From GCA-2746795 sp964643965 (GTDB taxonomy: Bacteria > Chloroflexota > Anaerolineae > Promineifilales > Promineifilaceae), in the NCBI GenBank assembly GCA_964643965.1, contig CAZXVH010000003.1, positions 1 through 64,000 of the forward strand: a stretch of 64,000 nucleotides of DNA. Reading direction: 5' to 3'. This document shows, in pieces, positions 8,983-16,730 of the stretch. The notes under the pieces are model-generated. The model was given only the letters and a program-made list of their open reading frames with translations. It was not told the origin of the DNA and ran no database searches. Positions within the stretch are counted from its first letter, which is position 1. Each line of letters opens with the position of its first letter. The position numbers were made by a program, and so were the translations under genes.

Positions 8983-11823
8983 TTACGGCCCGATTTTAAT
9001 AGGGACCTCGTGCGGTTCGCCTGCCAGGTTGCCATCCTGCCCCACCAACGCCAGGCGCAAGACGTAATCGCCAGGCGGGAAACTACTGGCTTCCAACTGC
9101 GCCAATGTGCCATTGCTAACCGGCAGGGCGCCCGGCTCGCCCACCGGCTGCCACTCCGTCGGGTTGGCGCCCGCCCCAATTTCCACCTTAAAATGCTGCA
9201 CCTGCGTCGGTTCAAACATCGCCGTGCCATGCACCATAACAATGCCGTTCACCTGCGACCCAACCGAAGGCGTTAAAATGTAGTAGTTACCGCTGGCCGG
9301 GGCCGCCACCGGCGCTCCCGACGATTCACGAATGGTATTGCTCTGCGTCGGCGGGGCGTGGGCCACATCCGGGAACTCCAGGGAACTGAGGGAGCAGACG
9401 GTGGCCGGGGCCATGCGATAGCCGGTTCCCCGCGCCCACAGCCGCGCCCGCACTTCGTCCGGGTAATGGGAAGGGATGGGTAAAAAAAGGCGCGTCACGC
9501 CGCCTACCGGCGCACGATTGGCGTTGACCACGCATTCCGTGGGAACGGGTGGTTTCGTGCCATCATCTAATTCGCCGAGCTGTACTTTTTGGGCGTCGGC
9601 GGCGGGCAGGGCATGGCTGATGAGGGTCCAGGCCCCGGGATTGGCGTCGGCGTTGAGATTGTACTGCACCCGAGGGATGCCATGCCGCGGGACGCCGACC
9701 ATGAACAGATCGCTGCGGGTGGCGCTGCATTGGCTGCCGCCCGTTCCCTGCGGCAGACAGACCGCCCGGCTTTCAATGCCGCCGGGTGGAGTGAAATTGG
9801 GAGAAGGGGAACGGCCGTTTATCATCAAGCTGCGCTGCAATGCCTCATCTCCATAGACGGTCGTCATAATGCGGTTCCACACTGGCGCGGCCCCGCGCAA
9901 ACCGGGCAGATCTTGCATGGGGTGGCCGTCGGCGTTGCCCAACCAGACGCCCACCACCAGACCGGGCGTGTAACCAATGGCCCAGGCGTCGCGGAAATCG
10001 GTGGTCGTGCCTGTTTTAACGGCCGCCGGAAAAGGTAGTTCCAGAGCGCTGCCCCGCCCCATGGCCGGAATGCGGGCCTCATCATCGTCCAAAATATCGG
10101 TGATGATATAGGCGATGCGCTCATCCAGGGCCTTGAGCGGCGGTATGCGCTCACTTTGCACATCATAAATCACGTTGCCCCGGCTGTCGGTGATTTGCAG
10201 CACACTGGTTAGCTGCGGTTTCTGGCCCAGGTTGGCCAGGGTGGCAAACGCCTGCGTCATCTGCAACAGCGGCACTTCACCGCCGCCCAGGGTAATGGCC
10301 AGGCCGTAAAAACCGGGGCGTTCTTGCAGCGATTCCAGGCCCATCAGCCGCGCCGTTTGCATAAACGAAGGAATGCCAATGTCACGCAGCAGCTGGATGG
10401 GCGGAATATTGTAGCTGTTAGCCAGGGCATCACGGAAAAGCACGGGGCCACGATAACGGCCGTCATAGTTCACCGGCGTCATATATTGCCCACCCCCCAT
10501 ATCCAGCTTAATGGGCACATCCCATAATACATCGGCCGTAGACCACCCTTTTTGCATGGCAGCAGCATAGGTGATGGGTTTAATGGCGCTGCCCGGCTGC
10601 CGTGGCTGCAAAGCCACATTCACCTGTCCGGCGATGGCGTCGTTGAAATAATCCAGGCTGCCCACCATGCCCAAAATCTCGCCGGTAGATGGCTTGAGCA
10701 GCACCACCGAGCCATTGCTGACATCATGCGCGGTTGCCTGGGCCGCTACCTGGTCGCGTACCGCCTGTTCCGCCAGCTTTTGCAGGTCTAAATCCAGGCT
10801 GGTTGTCACCTGCCAGCCCCCTTTAACCAGGGCGTCCGGGCCATACTGGCGCTCCAACTCGTTTTGTACATATAAAACAAAGTGGGGCGCTTCCAGCACC
10901 TTATTGGCCACTTCCACCTGCACCGGCATCAACGGGGCCAGGGTTAACGGCGCTCCTTTGGCGACCTCCGCTTCAATGTAATCGATGGCCTTTTCTTCCA
11001 ACATCAAGTCGATGATGAATTCCTGCCGTTCTTTGGCCCCGACAAAATTGGTGTAGGGGTCTAGTTCATACGGGGATTGGGGCAGCCCGGCCAGGAAAGC
11101 GGCTTCGGCCAGGGTTAGCTCCAGAGCTGGTTTGCCAAAGTAGGTTTGGGCGGCGGCTTCAATGCCATACGCCAGGTTGCCGTAATAAATCTCGTTGAGG
11201 TACATCTGGATGATGGCTTCTTTACTGCGCTGCCGGGTGAGGATGACGGCCAGGAAGATTTCGCGCAGTTTGCGCTCGTAGCTGACGCCCACCCGCTCCT
11301 CATAGCTGAAGGCGATATGGCGCACCAACTGCTGGGTGATGGTGCTGGCGCCCACGGGACGGCCGTCCGGGTGGCGGTAGTTGCGTACCAGGGCGGCCAC
11401 ATTGGCCGGTATATCCACGCCGATGTTGGTCCAGAAGGTATCGTCTTCGGCGGCGACGGCGGCGTCGATGATGTCACGAGGGATTTCGTTGTAGGTGAGC
11501 CAGCGCCGTTTTTCGGTGGTAGTCAGTTCAAAAAGCAGGTTGCCTTTGCGGTCGTAGAAACGGGGCATCCCACCGGCCCCGGAACCGCGATAGGTGACGA
11601 CGGTTTGGATGGCGTCTGACAACTGGTTGCTGAAGTAGAAGTAGCCGCCAACGGCCGTTAACAATCCCAGCAGCAAAAAGATGAGGCTCAACTGCACCAG
11701 AATAATGAGCAGGCGTACACAGCCACGGGGCTTTTTCTTCTCTTCTGGCGGGGGTGGTGGGGAAGACGGCCGTTTATACGCTTTATTCAGGTATTCTAAC
11801 TGGTAGCTGCCATCGTTGCTCAT
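8983..11823 (-). CDS. Class A penicillin-binding protein (transglycosylase/transpeptidase)
   Basis: This bifunctional murein synthase polymerises glycan strands and cross-links them. A Pro-rich cytoplasmic tail (residues 18-33) and one membrane segment at about 37-67 precede the GT51 domain. GT51 motifs include AAEDDTFW near 125 and GASTITQQLVR near 158. The transpeptidase domain has SAIK near 412-415, SYN near 470 and KTGT near 600. The last roughly 250 residues form an extra domain with a Ser-Ala-Pro linker and an Ig-like end (PSVGSQVNGIVMVHGTA). It is the downstream end of the nusB/Nudix run, 27 bp after the Nudix-like gene. PBP1A versus PBP1C type is not settled. Confidence 0.93.
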   Translation of the reverse strand: MSNDGSYQLEYLNKAYKRPSSPPPPPEEKKKPRGCVRLLIILVQLSLIFLLLGLLTAVGGYFYFSNQLSDAIQTVVTYRGSGAGGMPRFYDRKGNLLFELTTTEKRRWLTYNEIPRDIIDAAVAAEDDTFWTNIGVDIPANVAALVRNYRHPDGRPVGASTITQQLVRHIAFSYEERVGVSYERKLREIFLAVILTRQRSKEAIIQMYLNEIYYGNLAYGIEAAAQTYFGKPALELTLAEAAFLAGLPQSPYELDPYTNFVGAKERQEFIIDLMLEEKAIDYIEAEVAKGAPLTLAPLMPVQVEVANKVLEAPHFVLYVQNELERQYGPDALVKGGWQVTTSLDLDLQKLAEQAVRDQVAAQATAHDVSNGSVVLLKPSTGEILGMVGSLDYFNDAIAGQVNVALQPRQPGSAIKPITYAAAMQKGWSTADVLWDVPIKLDMGGGQYMTPVNYDGRYRGPVLFRDALANSYNIPPIQLLRDIGIPSFMQTARLMGLESLQERPGFYGLAITLGGGEVPLLQMTQAFATLANLGQKPQLTSVLQITDSRGNVIYDVQSERIPPLKALDERIAYIITDILDDDEARIPAMGRGSALELPFPAAVKTGTTTDFRDAWAIGYTPGLVVGVWLGNADGHPMQDLPGLRGAAPVWNRIMTTVYGDEALQRSLMINGRSPSPNFTPPGGIESRAVCLPQGTGGSQCSATRSDLFMVGVPRHGIPRVQYNLNADANPGAWTLISHALPAADAQKVQLGELDDGTKPPVPTECVVNANRAPVGGVTRLFLPIPSHYPDEVRARLWARGTGYRMAPATVCSLSSLEFPDVAHAPPTQSNTIRESSGAPVAAPASGNYYILTPSVGSQVNGIVMVHGTAMFEPTQVQHFKVEIGAGANPTEWQPVGEPGALPVSNGTLAQLEASSFPPGDYVLRLALVGQDGNLAGEPHEVPIKIGP

Positions 11824-11850
11824 AACGTTGTTGCGACGTGGTAAATGACC

Positions 11851-12318
11851 TTAAAGCTGGAGGCGCAGCTTACCGGCTTGCACCGCTTCATAGCCAAACT
11901 GGAATTGGGTACGGGCCAGGTCGTCGAGGGGCAGCCATTCAGGTTGGAGGGGGGAGTCGGGGTTTTCGGCAAAATTGATGGAGGCGGTGGCCGGCCGCTC
12001 GAGCGCATAATAGAGGACAGATAACTGCCAGAAACGGCCGTTTTCCGACCGGTACTGGTTTTCCATAAACAGTAAAGGGCCTAAAATGGGGGTGATGCCC
12101 GCCACGTCGCGGCAGTAATGGCGAATGGCTTGGGTGGGCGCTTCGTGTTCGGCCACAATGCGACCGGGGGGAGACAAAAGCTGGGTAGCGCGGTCACGCA
12201 AAAGCATCACCTGATCATGTTCTATCAAAATGGCGTAAACAGCAGGGCGAAAGGTGAGTTTTTCTGAGGAAACTGCCTGGGCATGACCGGCGGCGTCAAA
12301 CAGTTGAATGGTTGTCAT
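11851..12318 (-). CDS. Nudix-fold protein with a degraded Nudix box
   Basis: Overall layout resembles a small Nudix hydrolase: a beta-rich start, a central loop-helix and a C-terminal WLPLDDLARTQF typical of the family. The Nudix box should read Gx5Ex7REUxEExGU. Here it reads GRIVAEHEAPTQAIRHYCRD and then VAGI, so the metal-binding REUxEE is changed to RHYCRD. Hydrolase activity is therefore doubtful, and a binding or regulatory role is possible. It lies 22 bp after nusB on the same strand. Length 155 is normal. Confidence 0.7.
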   Translation of the reverse strand: MTTIQLFDAAGHAQAVSSEKLTFRPAVYAILIEHDQVMLLRDRATQLLSPPGRIVAEHEAPTQAIRHYCRDVAGITPILGPLLFMENQYRSENGRFWQLSVLYYALERPATASINFAENPDSPLQPEWLPLDDLARTQFQFGYEAVQAGKLRLQL

Positions 12319-12340
12319 CGGCAGCAGCGGGGGAGAGAGA

Positions 12341-12784
12341 TCACTCGGGCATGGGGACCAACAGCAGCTCGGTGCGCAGTTGTTGGGTCTGGTCGGCCAA
12401 TGTGCCTAAAACACCGTTGATAAATCGGGGGGCGCTGTCGGAGCCATATGTTTTTGCCAGCTCCACCGCTTCGTTAATCGCCACCTTTACCGGGGTAGCG
12501 CCATCCATCAAAAATTCGTAAATGGCTATCCGCAGCACATTGCGGTCTATCACAGCCATCTGATCTAGCGGCCATTCCGGGGCATACCGCGCAATCAGCA
12601 TGTCCATCTCTTCCTGGTTTTCAATGACGCCTTGCACCAACCGCGAAGCAAACTCTACCCCCGCCTGCTCCATATAGTTGTCCTGAAGCCGCCTCTGCAA
12701 AATCTCACCAGGCAGATGATTGGCTATATCATATTCGTAAAGTGTTTCAAGGGCTACGCGCCTTGCCCGCCTTCTAGTTTTCAT
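12341..12784 (-). CDS. nusB: Transcription antitermination protein NusB
   Basis: This all-helical protein binds boxA RNA with NusE (S10) and assists rRNA transcription. The Arg-rich N-terminus (TRRRARRVALETLYEYDI), the central LIARYAPEWPLDQMAVIDRNVLRIAIYE and the AINEAVELAKTYGSDSAPRFINGVLG signature near residue 105-130 are diagnostic. Length 147 is normal. It sits 24 bp after an Asp23-type gene, the same Asp23-nusB adjacency seen in Firmicutes. Confidence 0.96.
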   Translation of the reverse strand: MKTRRRARRVALETLYEYDIANHLPGEILQRRLQDNYMEQAGVEFASRLVQGVIENQEEMDMLIARYAPEWPLDQMAVIDRNVLRIAIYEFLMDGATPVKVAINEAVELAKTYGSDSAPRFINGVLGTLADQTQQLRTELLLVPMPE

Positions 12785-12808
12785 GGTTGCCCGCCAATTC
12801 TGACCACT

Positions 12809-13162
12809 TCAGACAGGCTCTCCCTGTTTATAAATCACGTCTTCCACATGCACGTTTACTGCTTCAACAGGGATGCCAACCATCGTATCAATGGCCTCGG
12901 AAACGGCCGTTTGTATTGCCCGGCTCGCTTCCATAATGTTAACATGTGGGTTCATTATAACGTAAATATCAATTTTGACCTGATTTTGGTCGCCCACTTG
13001 TAATAAGACGCCCTCTTGACGCACATCTTTGCGAAATAAACGGGCCACATCAGCGGGAATGGGCGCCATTTTTGTCACCCCGTCCACTCGCTGTGCTGCA
13101 TTTAGGGCGATCATCGCCAACACCCCTGGCGCTACTTCAATCCGACCAATGCTTCTACTCAT
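12809..13162 (-). CDS. Asp23/Gls24 family envelope-stress protein
   Basis: This small cytoplasmic or membrane-associated protein belongs to the family named for alkaline-shock protein 23. The core IGRIEVAPGVLAMIALNAA and the C-terminal VGIPVEAVNVHVEDV are characteristic. The ATG at 13162 has GAAGAG about 9 nt upstream and matches the family start. The frame is open further to 13234. It is one of two copies in the window; the other is at 22012. It precedes nusB. Molecular function is poorly known in the family. Confidence 0.85.
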   Translation of the reverse strand: MSRSIGRIEVAPGVLAMIALNAAQRVDGVTKMAPIPADVARLFRKDVRQEGVLLQVGDQNQVKIDIYVIMNPHVNIMEASRAIQTAVSEAIDTMVGIPVEAVNVHVEDVIYKQGEPV

Positions 13163-13243
13163 CTCACTCATCTCTTCACTCACCCATTTACGCCACGCAT
13201 TTTGTTTTATATACCAGACGCCATTGTAACACATGGCGCAATG

Positions 13244-13276
13244 AGAAGATCAACTTTTGGCAAAAGTTGATCTTCT
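13244..13276. repeat. Perfect 15-bp inverted repeat with 3-nt loop
   Basis: AGAAGATCAACTTTT (13244-13258) pairs perfectly with AAAAGTTGATCTTCT (13262-13276) across a GGC loop, and short GCGC segments outside can extend the stem. No T-run follows on either strand. It lies between the asp23 start and the fabG stop, both on minus. It could be an mRNA processing stem or a regulator site. Confidence 0.7.
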
Positions 13277-13284
13277 TGGCGCAG

Positions 13285-14028
13285 CTACATCACCATGCCG
13301 CCATCGACGTTTAATACCTGGCCGGTCATGTAAGCCGCCTTGTCTGAAGCCAAAAAGGAAACCAGGTAGCCCACTTCCGGCAAGTTCCCCCACCGCCCTA
13401 AGGGAATATATTCCAATGATTTTTCTTTCAACTCATCAGAGAGGACGCCTGTTAAATCCGTCAAAAAGAAGCCGGGGGCGATGGCATTGACGGTAATCTG
13501 ACGGCCGCCCAACTCTTTTGCCAACGATTTAGTGAAGCCAATAATGCCTGCTTTGGAGGCCGCATAATTGGATTGCCCAGCCTGACCAGCCAACCCCACC
13601 ACCGAGGAAATGTTGATGATGCGGCCGCCTTGTTTGCGGCGCAGCATCGGTCGGGCGACTGCCTTACAGCAGTTGAACACGCTTTTCAGGTTTGTGTCCA
13701 GCACCACATCCCAATCTTCTTCTTTCATCATGAGCAGCAGCTTGTCGCGGGTGGTACCGGCATTGTTCACCAGGATGTCGATGTGGCCGTAAGTATCAAT
13801 CGCCGTTTTAATCAAAGTGTGGGCGTCCTCGAAGTCAGACACATCCGCTTGAACGGCCGTTGCTTCGCCCCCCTTCTCCTTGATCCCCGCCGCCACTGCT
13901 TCGGCCGCCTCTGCACTGGATTGATAGTTGACGATGACCTTTGCGCCATTCGCCGCCAAATCCTCGGCGATGGCCCGGCCAATGCCGCGAGAGGCGCCCG
14001 TTACCACTGCTACTTTGCCATCTAGCAT
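13285..14028 (-). CDS. fabG: 3-oxoacyl-[acyl-carrier-protein] reductase FabG
   Basis: This short-chain dehydrogenase reduces 3-oxoacyl-ACP with NADPH in the fatty-acid elongation cycle. Visible motifs are VVTGASRGIGRAIAEDLA (cofactor loop), NNAGTTRD, the catalytic Ser in ISSVVGLAGQAGQ, YAASK, and a C-terminal GGMVM. The ATG at 14028 (MLDGKVAVVTG) has GGAAGG at 6 nt, better than the upstream start of the open frame. It follows fabD by 13 bp, so the two are an operon. Confidence 0.95.
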   Translation of the reverse strand: MLDGKVAVVTGASRGIGRAIAEDLAANGAKVIVNYQSSAEAAEAVAAGIKEKGGEATAVQADVSDFEDAHTLIKTAIDTYGHIDILVNNAGTTRDKLLLMMKEEDWDVVLDTNLKSVFNCCKAVARPMLRRKQGGRIINISSVVGLAGQAGQSNYAASKAGIIGFTKSLAKELGGRQITVNAIAPGFFLTDLTGVLSDELKEKSLEYIPLGRWGNLPEVGYLVSFLASDKAAYMTGQVLNVDGGMVM

Positions 14029-14041
14029 CGCTGACCTTCCT

Positions 14042-14944
14042 TTAAATCTCAAACTTCAAGCGCGTCACCTGGCGGTCAATACGCTTCATCAAGCTCAACA
14101 AGACATCACCCGGCCCCACTTCCATGACGGTAGTCACGCCTTGCCCTATCAAATAACGCATCGATTCGGTCCAGCGCACCGGCGCTGTCAACTGCGCTTC
14201 CAGTTCGGCCCGAATCTCAGCCACCGTGTGTAACGGCCGGGCAGAGACATTGCCAATTACCGGAATTTTAGGCGTCTCAAGGGGAATGGCGGCCACCGCT
14301 TGCGCAAACTCCTGGGCAGCAGAGGCCATCAACTGCGAATGAGCGGCGATGGTGATGGGCAGCACCACCACTTTCCGGGCGCCGGCTGCCTGGGCCGCCG
14401 TCACTGCCTCATTCAAGGCATCTTTGTCGCCAGAAATGACGATTTGCCCCGGACAGTTATCATTGGCCAGCTGCACGGAACGGCCGTTTCTGGCAGAAGC
14501 CTCCGCACAAATTTGAGCCACCGTCTCACTATCCAGCGCCAAAATAGCGGCCATGGCCCCCGGTTCACGCTCACCGGCCTGTGCCATCAGCTCGCCACGC
14601 CGCCGCGCCAGCTTCAAGCCATCGGCAAACGAGAAACTGCCTGCCGCCGCCAACGCTGATAGCTCACCCATGCTGTGGCCGGCCACAAAGTCAGGCAGCG
14701 GCTCGCCCGCCGCCGCCAACGCCTGAAACATGGCCAGGCTGGTGACAAACAAGGCGGGCTGCTGGTTGACGGTATCGGTCAGCGCCGCTTCCGGCCCCTC
14801 AAAACAAAGCGTAGACAAGGCAAAGCCCAGTTGGGCGTCGGCCTCATCAAAAATGGCGCGGGCCTCGGCGCTTTGTTCATATAAAGCCTGGCCCATGCCC
14901 ACTTGTTGTGAACCCTGTCCGGGAAAAAGGTAAGCTGTACGCAT
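14042..14944 (-). CDS. fabD: Malonyl-CoA:ACP transacylase FabD
   Basis: This enzyme loads malonate onto acyl carrier protein. The signature FPGQGSQQVGMG at the N-terminus, the nucleophile motif GHSMGE near residues 90-95, and the later catalytic His (AHSQLM near 200) are present. Length 300 is normal. A GTG three bases earlier is an alternative start. It is followed by fabG. fabH, acpP and plsX, which often sit here in Firmicutes, are missing from the window. Confidence 0.95.
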   Translation of the reverse strand: MRTAYLFPGQGSQQVGMGQALYEQSAEARAIFDEADAQLGFALSTLCFEGPEAALTDTVNQQPALFVTSLAMFQALAAAGEPLPDFVAGHSMGELSALAAAGSFSFADGLKLARRRGELMAQAGEREPGAMAAILALDSETVAQICAEASARNGRSVQLANDNCPGQIVISGDKDALNEAVTAAQAAGARKVVVLPITIAAHSQLMASAAQEFAQAVAAIPLETPKIPVIGNVSARPLHTVAEIRAELEAQLTAPVRWTESMRYLIGQGVTTVMEVGPGDVLLSLMKRIDRQVTRLKFEI

Positions 14945-15115
14945 CACTTCATCAAATTATGAGACTGAGACCGTTTTGAAATGTTTGGGGGCGAATAGAC
15001 AAAGAAAAAAGTTGCAAAACGGGAAGGCTGCAAGGTATTGATCAATTGGTCCCTTTGCAGCACTGCCATTTTACAACTTCCATAAAAGAGCCGGGGGAAA
15101 CGGCCGTTTTACCTG

Positions 15116-15301
15116 CTACTCTTCAGCCACAGCCAAAATCTGACGGCCGTTATACTGTCCACATTCCAGGCACATGTGGTGGGAGCGTTTCATCTCACCA
15201 CAGTTAGAACAACGCACCAGGTGAAAAGGCTCAATAAAATCGTGCGCCCGCCGCCGATCCCGGCGAGATTTAGAAATTTTTCGTTTCGGTAAAGCACCCA
15301 T
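15116..15301 (-). CDS. rpmF: 50S ribosomal protein L32
   Basis: This large-subunit zinc-ribbon protein has the classic start MGALPKRKISKSRRDRRRAH. Two Cys pairs (CSNCG and CLECG) form the metal site. Length 61 is normal. A strong promoter lies about 150 bp upstream, giving a long leader. It lies between the coiled-coil gene and fabD, the familiar rpmF-fab linkage. Confidence 0.97.
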   Translation of the reverse strand: MGALPKRKISKSRRDRRRAHDFIEPFHLVRCSNCGEMKRSHHMCLECGQYNGRQILAVAEE

Positions 15302-15642
15302 GATGACATCCTCTCTAAAAATCCTATTTATCCAGACCTGTCAGATTTGCTGGGGAGATAATTCCCTAACCAGGCTAAACCTGACAAGTTTAGCTCAACT
15401 CAACTTTGTTCCATACAAAAAACAAGCGGCTCATTCGCCGCGACTGGTAATTATAGCCACCGACTTCACCCTGTCAAATAAAATAACTGGCAGCTCCAAT
15501 TATACCATCTCCACCCATGAATGAATTCATCATCTGAATCGGTGGCGTCGGCCGATAAAAAATCGGCCCCCTTTTAAAACGCCAATCCACTGTCCACCAC
15601 TCACTGTCCACCGTCCACTGTTTACTGTTTACTGTCCACTGT
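15302..15642. other. rpmF leader and spacer with hairpins and repeats
   Basis: No gene is seen. From rpmF outward it holds the inverted repeat GCTAAAC-CTGACAA-GTTTAGC (15374-15394), the rpmF promoter (15450-15477), a second extended -10 (TGGTATAAT, 15499-15507 on minus), a GGCCGAT/ATCGGCC hairpin (15550-15568) and a block of CACTGTC-type 7-bp repeats ending at the upstream gene's stop. Confidence 0.6.
15450..15477 (-). promoter_or_regulatory. Consensus sigma-70-type promoter of rpmF
   Basis: On the minus strand a perfect TTGACA (plus 15472-15477) and a perfect TATAAT (plus 15450-15455) are separated by 16 bp. Transcription would start near 15443, giving a leader of about 140 nt before rpmF. 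That leader carries a 7-bp-arm inverted repeat at 15374-15394. Confidence 0.8.
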
Positions 15643-15655
15643 TCACCGTTCCCCA
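15579..15655. repeat. CACTGTC-type heptamer array
   Basis: Units of CCACTGT, CCACCGT and TTACTGT repeat with 7-bp spacing just past, and slightly into, the 3-prime end of the coiled-coil gene. Orientation relative to the upstream gene is the same as in the other blocks of this family. Confidence 0.85.
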
Positions 15656-16113
15656 ACCCCCGCTTCCTGGCCCACCTGCACCTTACGCATCCCATTGCGC
15701 ACCACCGCCAGCGACCGGAGCAAATCTTCCTCCAACTTAGTCAGCACATCAATGACATATAAATCGGCGTCACTGCGCAGCGCCTCCGCATCCCGGCGGG
15801 AGCGTTCCAGGATATTATCTGAGCGCTGCTGGGCAGACGAGACGATGGCGTCACGCTTCACCAACTCTTCGGCTTCCTGTTTTGCCAAATCCCGAATACG
15901 ATCCGCTTCTTCATGCGCCTGGGCCAATACCCGATCTTTCTCCGCTTCCACCCGATTGGCGCGTTTCACCTCTTCAGGAATGGTGACACGCATTTGATCG
16001 ATAAGATTGTATAACTTATCTTCCTCAATCAGCCGATAGGCGCTTAATGGCAGCATCCTGCTGTTGTCAATCAATTCTTCCAGACGGTCAACCAGTTGTT
16101 GAATATCCATCAT
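15643..16113 (-). CDS. Coiled-coil protein of unknown function next to coaD
   Basis: I do not recognise a named family. After a short N-terminal helix (MMDIQQLVDRLEELID) comes LPLSAYRLIEEDKLYNLID, then a long charged coiled coil at about residues 45-115 rich in Glu, Arg and Ala, like the b subunit of ATP synthase or DivIVA-type scaffolds. There is no signal peptide or membrane helix. It lies between coaD and rpmF on the same strand. The last codons are within the 7-bp repeat zone. A role as a cell-division or envelope scaffold is only a guess. Confidence 0.75.
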   Translation of the reverse strand: MMDIQQLVDRLEELIDNSRMLPLSAYRLIEEDKLYNLIDQMRVTIPEEVKRANRVEAEKDRVLAQAHEEADRIRDLAKQEAEELVKRDAIVSSAQQRSDNILERSRRDAEALRSDADLYVIDVLTKLEEDLLRSLAVVRNGMRKVQVGQEAGVGER

Positions 16114-16175
16114 GTCACCCCAAGCATTTGTAAACGGTTATGTCATCGAATTTGGCTATTATAATGTCATCTGGC

Positions 16176-16718
16176 TTAGTCACGCAAAGAAGGCGTGTGG
16201 TTCACCATGGGCGTATCCAACTGTTTGTAAGAGGCGTAGAGCGCCTCCGCCACATTGGGTGGAACCATGCTGGTCACATCGCCGCCTAACGAAGCAATCT
16301 CGCGCACGGTGGTACTGCTCAGGAAGGTATGCTCTTCACGAGTGATGAGATTCACCGTTTCAATGTCGGGCGCCATACGCCGGTTTGCCAAAGCGAAACG
16401 GAATTCAAACTCAAAGTCAGAAAAAACGCGCAAACCGCGCACGATAACGGGAATGTCTAGTTCCCGCGCCAGATCGACGGTGAGGCCGCTGAAAGGGACG
16501 ATGGTGATTTGATAGCCCTCGCCGTTTATCGTTTCCAGCGCCTCTTCAATCATTTTACGCCGTTCATCCGCCGTAAACAGCACGGATTTAGAAGGCGTTT
16601 TATGACTGTATACGCCCACCACAACTTCATCAAAAATAAGGGCTGCCCGTCGAATCAAATCGATATGCCCATAATGTACAGGATCAAATGTACCGGGATA
16701 CAACGCACGTCTTCTCAA
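16176..16718 (-). CDS. coaD: Phosphopantetheine adenylyltransferase CoaD
   Basis: This enzyme adenylates 4-prime-phosphopantetheine, the penultimate step of coenzyme A synthesis. The nucleotidyltransferase motif YPGTFDPVHYGHIDLIRRA (T/HxGH) is at the N-terminus and the KMSKS-equivalent FLSSTTVREIA lies near residue 130. Length 180 is slightly above the usual 160 because of a C-terminal extension. It begins 12 bp after recG, so the two are likely co-transcribed. Confidence 0.96.
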   Translation of the reverse strand: MRRRALYPGTFDPVHYGHIDLIRRAALIFDEVVVGVYSHKTPSKSVLFTADERRKMIEEALETINGEGYQITIVPFSGLTVDLARELDIPVIVRGLRVFSDFEFEFRFALANRRMAPDIETVNLITREEHTFLSSTTVREIASLGGDVTSMVPPNVAEALYASYKQLDTPMVNHTPSLRD

Positions 16719-16730
16719 ATCATTCTCCTA

